A stretch of DNA of 64,000 nucleotides from Mermis nigrescens (Eukaryota > Nematoda > Enoplea > Mermithida > Mermithidae), in contig JAVLUZ010000693.1 in assembly GCA_036768485.1 (NCBI GenBank), positions 711,042-775,041 of the forward strand, written 5' to 3'. Positions 58,421 to 64,000 of the stretch are shown here, in pieces. How positions within the stretch are numbered: position 1 is the first letter of the stretch; every line of letters begins with the position of its first letter. Below the pieces are notes generated by a model, which was given only the letters and a program-made list of their open reading frames with translations, did not search any database and was not told where the DNA came from. Position numbers and translations under genes: made by a program.

Positions 58421-58666
58421 AATTGGAATTGCTCAAGCATTGTTGAGACTATTTTATAGGCTATATGCACCTCATGCTTGTGTTTTGCAACTGTAAGAAT
58501 CATTTTTCCGCTTGTAAAAAGCGAAAAGGTTACATTTCTAAATTTGTATACTAAACCAGGAAACAATTCTACTTCGTACATGCATTTCCCATTTACCAAC
58601 TCATAAAATTTACACAGATTAATACGATACCCTAAATAAGCAGAACCCACAAATAGGTGGCATTTG
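58375..58666 (-). CDS. TBP C-terminal-half-like exon, left arm copy
   Basis: After an acceptor (reverse-strand CTGAAATCAG) the frame reads KCHLFVGSAYLGYRINL, then YEVELFPGLVYKF and SLFTSGKMILTVAKHKHEV, and ends in STMLEQ. This follows the second repeat of TATA-binding protein (VGS....PI.L, YEPELFPGLIYR, F.SGK..LTGAK). The two Phe that wedge into the TATA box in that repeat (in ELFPG and just before SGK) are present. TBP-specific length would need a first repeat about 90 residues upstream; I find none in the arm or spacer. After LEQ the frame enters the minisatellite and stops. It may be a captured exon, a degenerate TBP-like factor or a domesticated half-domain. Confidence 0.6.
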
Positions 58667-59319
58667 CTGATTTCAGAGTTTATAAAAATAATTTTTTACG
58701 TGATTGAGAAAAATTTTTTTCCAGTGATTTCAGTGATTCAAATTGAGGAAATACGGTATAATAAGCACAAAGTTGGCATAACAGTTAAGACTCATTTCAG
58801 CAAAATTTGATATGTGTCTTGTGACTTAAGTAAACGATGCGTAAGGATTTCAAGATTTCTTTGACCATACGATTAAAAAGCACTAAAGCTGTTCAAGTTG
58901 CGTGCCTATGGAGGTGAAGTTATTGCACATAAAGGTGACAAGCTAAAGCATAACTAGGAGACTGTGTATCTGCAAGAATAAACATGAAAAGATGAAATAA
59001 CCCAAAAGTACTGAATTTTTTACCTATAACCTCCTGAAATTCAACAAATTTCATGCAGAGTTTAGAAATCGTCTGATTAGAAGATTTTAGGTATGATTGA
59101 TTCTTTACAATTTCTTATGTAAACATATAATTTTATTGATTAAATTAAAGAACAAGTGTTTGTGATTTTTGTCTTATTGGTTTGATTGGAAATTGCTTTC
59201 GAGATAGTATTACTTAAATACAATAGAAAAATAAGTGCTACACGAGTTTTAATCGTTTTTGTATAAGGCTCTTGAGAATTATTTTCTCAACACGCTAAGA
59301 ATGTTTTTGATTTAAGTGA
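58667..59319. other. left arm sequence between TBP-like frame and second minisatellite
   Basis: No further gene recognised. If the TBP-like exon has an upstream partner on the minus strand it should lie here or further in, but no first-repeat signature (such as a second SGK..CTGAK block) is visible. Confidence 0.5.
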
Positions 59320-59625
59320 ACAAGTTTTTGTATTTTTTTGTAAATTTTTTGTAAAGTTCGGAAAAATTTTTGTAAAGTTTGAAAACTTTTTTGTAAAGCT
59401 TGGAAAATTTTTTGTAAAGTTTGGAAAATTTTTTGCAGAGTTTGGAATTAATTTTGTGTGCTTAAGCATAGGACTTTTGCAGAGTTTGGAAATTTTTTTG
59501 TAAAGTTTGGAAATTTTTTTGTAAAGTTTGGAAATTTTTTTGTAAACTTTGGAATATTTTTTGTAAGGTTTGGAATATTTTTTGTGGAAGTCGGAACAAA
59601 ATTTGTAAAATTTAGAACAAAGCTT
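59320..59625. repeat. 20 bp minisatellite, left arm inner block
   Basis: About fifteen units close to TTTTTTGTAAAGTTTGGAAA. It creates the spurious FGNFFVKFGNFFVKFGNFF-type frame. Confidence 0.93.
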
Positions 59626-60497
59626 GTAAAAGTCATAAGAAAGTTTTATAAATGTTCAGATATCCGAATTCAGCCACAATTAAAGGGGTATATTTGCCCA
59701 TATTGCATCCAAAACCTTGTTTTTATTGCCTAACTTAATAAGGCAAGTTCTAGAGATAAGTATACTGCTAGGCATCTGAACATAAATTTGTATTTGTGAG
59801 GCTGCGTTATCTGGCTTATTGGGAAGGTGTACCATGATATCAGCTAGTATTGCACTGTGCGCTTAAAATTTTGCTTGTTAATTGATAACGATCATGATAA
59901 AGATAGCCTAAGAACACATCAAATGTGCCAGAAATACACATATTGTATACACAAAACTATTCAAATTCCACACTTTATTGTGATAGCGTGAGGTGCACGA
60001 GTTAGCTAACTTGTATTAAAACTTGCAACATTAAGTGAGCAATTTAGCAACAAACCAGCATCAGGCTGTATGCTTTGTGTCTGTATCGTAAAAAATATCA
60101 CATTAGTACAGGTTTATGTTTATGGCATAGTTTCCCAAGGTCAAAACTTCAGGGAAAGGGATACAGTCCTGAAATTTGAGAACACTAATTTAGAGTTTTA
60201 ACTATTTTTTGCGATTGACATATGAAAAATAATTAAAACATCCTATACAAAAGCTTATAGTGCAGAAAGCTGCAATTCTTTTTATCGAGTTCTGACTAGT
60301 TTTGTCATCTTTGTAAGTTGAAAATATAATAATTCATTGCAAATTTTGACTTTTAAGCTCATTCTATGCATTTTATAAGTTAAAACAGAAATGTACTACT
60401 TGGCGTGAAGGTTCGCTAAAATCGTCTAACAGTGTTTAAGCCTGAGGAAGGGGGATTCCCCCTATAGAAAGCTGTGCTTTTCCTGCTGCTATGAGGC
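59626..60497. other. left arm inner section
   Basis: No gene seen. 60120-60440 matches 47990-48345 in diverged form (reverse complement), with shared GGGAAACTATGC-type and TTTCTGTTTT.ACCTATA-type blocks. 60440-60497 (CCTGAGGAAGGGGGATTCC.. to ATGAGGC) is the inner tip of the arm. Confidence 0.6.
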
Positions 60498-61584
60498 TCA
60501 GCCTACCGCCTACCATTAAGCAAAATTAATCTTTTCTTGCTACAAACCATAGGGCAAACAGCAGATGATGCTAAGAATTTGTGCTGTAAGCAATAATACT
60601 GTTAAAAATAGATTGTAACACTATCAGCACCCCTGATAAGCACATATTTGGCTCATGCAGGATAAGTAGTTGTTGTAAGCTATAGCTTTTTTGATCGGTG
60701 GGTCTAAGCCAATATGATTCCATTTCAGGCATGCAGGGCTGCTCATGTATGCAGGCATGCGCATTGTAGCCTGCTTGTGAGAAAAATAACAAAGAGAATC
60801 CTTTTTTGCAAAAACTGACCAGAACAATTAATGCACACTGCTTTTTCTTCTTATTTAGAGCAATTTTATCTAAAAAGGTTTCCCTCAGGCATGTTCCACA
60901 AATATATCAACAATACCTCAGTAAATTTGATTAATTGCGACACTGACTACTGAAAATTTCGATTTTCATCATGTTATAGTTCCTAAATGCACTGAGTTTT
61001 GGGGTGCAGCTTTAAAGTATTAGTTGGATTGTGCACACAACCTAATGCTGATACATTTTCTGTATAAATGTCAGTCAATGTTACAGGACAAGGACCATAT
61101 AGCTTCACAGAAACATCTTTTGATTTCATTCAAACGCCCTATACACGACCCTTCCACGATCCTGATTTATACAATTAGTATTACACAGTATGCACTGACC
61201 AGTTTGTTACCAACTAGTATATCAATACATCAGTATACTTAATGATAATAACAGATACACAAACTGACTATGTGCGCCAGATGAGTCAATGAGATGCATG
61301 TGTTTCTGAACAGCTTAAAATCAAAGAATGTCAATGAGTACATCATAGTGAGTATATTGAGACACAGTACTTTGTTATTTGTTGCATGTTAAGTCAGTAC
61401 AGATAAGGTATGATATACATTGGTAAGCACTATGCCCCTGCAACCCTGCCTAAAAGGCAGCCCAGCAAATCTCTACTCCCTTTGCTCATGTTTTGTTTCA
61501 CTGGCCTACATAAACGCCATTTTTACATGTATTCTGCAGATAAATGCTTGTCTCTTCTTTTTAAGCATCACATTATTTTCGGGT
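60498..61584. other. palindrome spacer
   Basis: 1087 bases, single copy in this window. Short open frames on both strands (for example 60571-60827 minus and 61024-61242 plus) show no family feature. No transposase or integrase motif found. Confidence 0.6.
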
Positions 61585-62464
61585 GCCTCATAGCAGCAGG
61601 AAAAGCACAGCTTTCTATAAGGGGAATCCTCCCTTCCTCAGGGTTAAACTCTGTTAGACGATTTTAGCGAACCTTCACGCCAAGTAGTACATTTCTGTTT
61701 TAACCTATAAAATGCATAGAATGAGCTTAAAAGTCAAAATTTGCAATGAATTATTATATTTTCAACTTACAAAGATGACAAAACTAGTCAGAACTCGATA
61801 AAAAGAATTGCAGCTTTCTGCACTATAAGCTTTTGTATAGGATGTTTTAATTATTTTTCATATGTCAATCGCAAAAAATAGTTAAAACTCTAAATTAGTG
61901 TTCTCAAATTTCAGGACTGTATCCCTTTCCCTGAAGTTTTGACCTTGGGAAACTATGCCATAAACATAAACTTGTACTAATGTGATATTTTTTACGATAC
62001 AGACACAAAGCATACAGCCTGATGCTGGTTTGTTGCTAAATTGCTCACTTAATGTTGCAAGTTTTAATACAAGTTAGCTAACTCGTGCACCTCACGCTAT
62101 CACAATAAAGTGTGGAATTTGAATAGTTTTGTGTATACAATATGTGTATTTCTGGCACTTTTGATGTGTTCTTAGGCTATCTTTATCATGATCGTTATCA
62201 ATTAACAAGCAAAATTTTAAGCGCACAGTGCAATACTAGCTGATATCATGGTACACCTTCCCAATAAGACAGATAACGCAGCCTCACAAATACAAATTTC
62301 TGTTCAGATGCCTAGCAGTATACTTATCTCTAGAACTTGCCTTATTAAGTTAGGCAATAAAAACAAGGTTTTGGATGCAATATGGGCAAATATACCCCTT
62401 TAATTGTGGCTGAATTCGGATATCTGAACATTTATAAAACTTTCTTATGACTTTTACAAGCTTT

Positions 62465-62765
62465 GTTCTAAATTTTACAAGTTTTGTTCCGACTTCCACA
62501 AAAAATATTCCAAACCTTACAAAAAATATTCCAAAGTTTACAAAAAAATTTCCAAACTTTACAACAAAATTTCCAAACTTTACAAAAAAATTTCCAAACT
62601 CTGCAAAAGTCCTATGCTTAAGCACACAAAATTAATTCCAAACTCTGCAAAAAATTTTCCAAACTTTACAAAAAATTTTCCAAGCTTTACAAAAAATGTT
62701 TTCAAACTTTACAAAAATTTTTCCAAACTTTACAAAAAATTTACAAAAAAATGCAAAAATTTGTT
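62465..62765. repeat. 20 bp minisatellite, right arm inner block
   Basis: Units close to TTTCCAAACTTTACAAAAAA; mirror of 59320-59625. Confidence 0.93.
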
Positions 62766-63418
62766 CACTTAAATCAAAAACATTCTTAGCGTGTTGAGAA
62801 AATAATTCTCAAGAGCATTATAAAAAAACGATTAAAACTCGTGTAGCACTTATTTTTCTATTGTATTTAACTAATACTATCTCGAAAGCAATTTCCAATC
62901 AAACCAATAAGACAAAAATCACAAACACTTGTTCTTTAATTTAATCAATAAAATTATATGTTTACATAAGAAATTGTAAAGAATCAATCATACCTAAAAT
63001 CTTCTAATCAGACGATTTCTAAACTCTGCATGAAATTTGTTGAATTTCAGGAGGTTATAAGTAAAAAAATTCAGTACTTTTGGGTTATTTCATCTTTTCA
63101 TGTTTAATCTTGCAGATACACAGTCTCCTAGTTATGCTTTAGCTTGTCACCTTTATGTGCAATAACTTCACCTCCATAGGCACGCAACTTGAACAGCTTT
63201 AGTGCTTTTTAATCGTATGGTCAAAGAAATCTTGAAATCCTTACGCATCGTTTACTTAAGTCACAAGACACATATCAAATTTTGCTGAAATGAGTCTTAA
63301 CTGTTATGCCAACTTTGTGCTTATTATACCGTATTTCCTCAATTCGAATCACTGAAATCACTGGAAAAAAATTTTTCTCAATCACGTAAAAAATTATTTT
63401 TATAAACTCTGAAATCAG

Positions 63419-63710
63419 CAAATGCCACCTATTTGTGGGTTCTGCTTATTTAGGGTATCGTATTAATCTGTGTAAATTTTATGAGTTGGTAAATGGGAAA
63501 TGCATGTACGAAGTAGAATTGTTTCCTGGTTTAGTATACAAATTTAGAAATGTAACCTTTTCGCTTTTTACAAGCGGAAAAATGATTCTTACAGTTGCAA
63601 AACACAAGCATGAGGTGCATATAGCCTATAAAATAGTCTCAACAATGCTTGAGCAATGCCAAATTACTTTACATGAAATTTTCCAAACTCTGCAAAATTC
63701 TTATGCTTAA
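63419..63710 (+). CDS. TBP C-terminal-half-like exon, right arm copy
   Basis: Acceptor TCTGAAATCAG ends at 63418. The first 80 or so codons are the same as in the left copy through STMLEQ, including VGSAYLGYRINL, ELFPGLVYKF and SGKMILTVAK; visible differences start after LEQ, where the frame meets the minisatellite (QCQITL here, QFQFTL left). Starting one base after the acceptor implies a phase-2 junction with an upstream exon that I cannot locate. Both copies point outward from the palindrome centre. Resemblance to TBP is seen in the motifs; function is not inferable from half a saddle. Confidence 0.6.
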
Positions 63711-63850
63711 GCACGCAAAATTAGTTCCGAACTCTGCAAAAAATTTTCCAAACTTTACAAAAAAATTTCCAAAATTTACAGAAAAATTTCTAAACTTTTC
63801 GAAAAAATTTCCAAACTCTGCAAAATTATTCCAAACTTTGCTAATTTTAG
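63665..63850. repeat. 20 bp minisatellite, right arm outer block
   Basis: Mirror of 58250-58420, directly 3' of the TBP-like frame. Confidence 0.9.
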
Positions 63851-64000
63851 ATCAATACTGATGACATGGATGAAGTTAGGTGTTCATTAATGAATTTTGT
63901 GTGGAGGTTTGTAAAGTAAACTCTAGCTCAGGGTTTAAAAATTTCCACAAGTTGAACAGCAGGCAAAGATCGGCCTTTTTCATGTGTTTTCTGATAAACT

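Larger units (their letters stand above)
58086..60497. repeat. giant inverted repeat, left arm
   Basis: Pairs base for base with 61585-64000 as its reverse complement; I compared stretches along the whole arm and saw only a few percent differences, with small indels. The arm holds an outward-facing TBP-like frame, two 20 bp minisatellite blocks and, at its inner end, a sequence also found at 47990-48345. The outer limit is a minimum, because the partner arm runs off the window. Confidence 0.95.
61585..64000. repeat. giant inverted repeat, right arm (runs off window)
   Basis: Reverse complement of the left arm, starting at GCCTCATAGCAGCAGGAAAA and still matching at the last base of the window. 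Small differences from the left arm throughout argue against a trivial read-through duplication. Confidence 0.95.

Noticed and set aside
58858..58970. Frame KLRAYGGEVIAHKGDKLKH, vaguely like the end of a retroelement protease
   Set aside because: Too short, no catalytic DTG motif or neighbouring reverse transcriptase.
59448..59733. 91-residue frame with repeated FGNFFVKFGNFF, also mirrored at 62350-62625
   Set aside because: It spans the 20 bp minisatellite in each arm; periodicity comes from the DNA repeat, and the opposite strand is equally open.
58086..64000. Palindrome as a pure sequencing or assembly artefact
   Set aside because: The arms differ by scattered substitutions and indels, so it is not a simple read-through copy. 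A join of two diverged haplotypes remains possible and is listed as a refuting test.

Overview
This is nuclear DNA of a repeat-rich, AT-rich invertebrate. No bacterial or organellar gene organisation is visible. The two genes I can read are split by long introns with GT..AG borders and TTTTCAG-like acceptors. One of them is a Cys-loop anion channel that looks closest to the nematode ACC/LGC/MOD-1 type of amine- or acetylcholine-gated channels. A nematode is my best guess, but the organism is inferred, not shown.

Layout. 1-2880: one copy of a dispersed repeat, a degenerate 24-25 bp minisatellite and a tRNA-like remnant. 2927/3047-13773 (+): a four-exon gene for a two-HMG-box protein, probably a TFAM/HMG-5-type mitochondrial DNA packaging factor. 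Its 5.7 kb second intron holds a broken 1344 bp Tc1/mariner-superfamily element. 13774-28440: a (TAA)n tract, dispersed repeats and mostly featureless AT-rich sequence. 28441-50930 (+): an eight-exon Cys-loop ligand-gated anion channel, assembled here by eye. All seven junctions keep phase, one exon is only 58 bp, and the predicted protein has 562 residues. 50931-57970: repeats, one coding-like patch of unknown identity, a small GC-rich island beside a perfect CRE octamer, and a ~135 bp tandem array. 58086-64000: a giant inverted repeat with arms of about 2.4 kb and a 1.09 kb spacer. The right arm runs off the window. Each arm carries, facing outward, an open reading frame that resembles the C-terminal half-saddle of TATA-binding protein (TBP), running into a 20 bp minisatellite.

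Repeats fill most of the rest. The most distinctive family is composite, with five copies: three full-length, one missing its foldback end and one missing its hairpin end. One end is a foldback unit with ~180 bp inverted arms, the middle is a degenerate tandem block, and the other end is a GCGC-cored hairpin. Members are nested with a 995 bp GGGCCCG-ended element and with a ~260 bp dispersed repeat. I found no coding capacity in these families.

The two genes have no obvious functional link: one would act on mitochondrial DNA, the other in the plasma membrane of excitable cells. The item most likely to be undescribed is the palindrome carrying paired half-TBP reading frames. The next is the composite foldback family.
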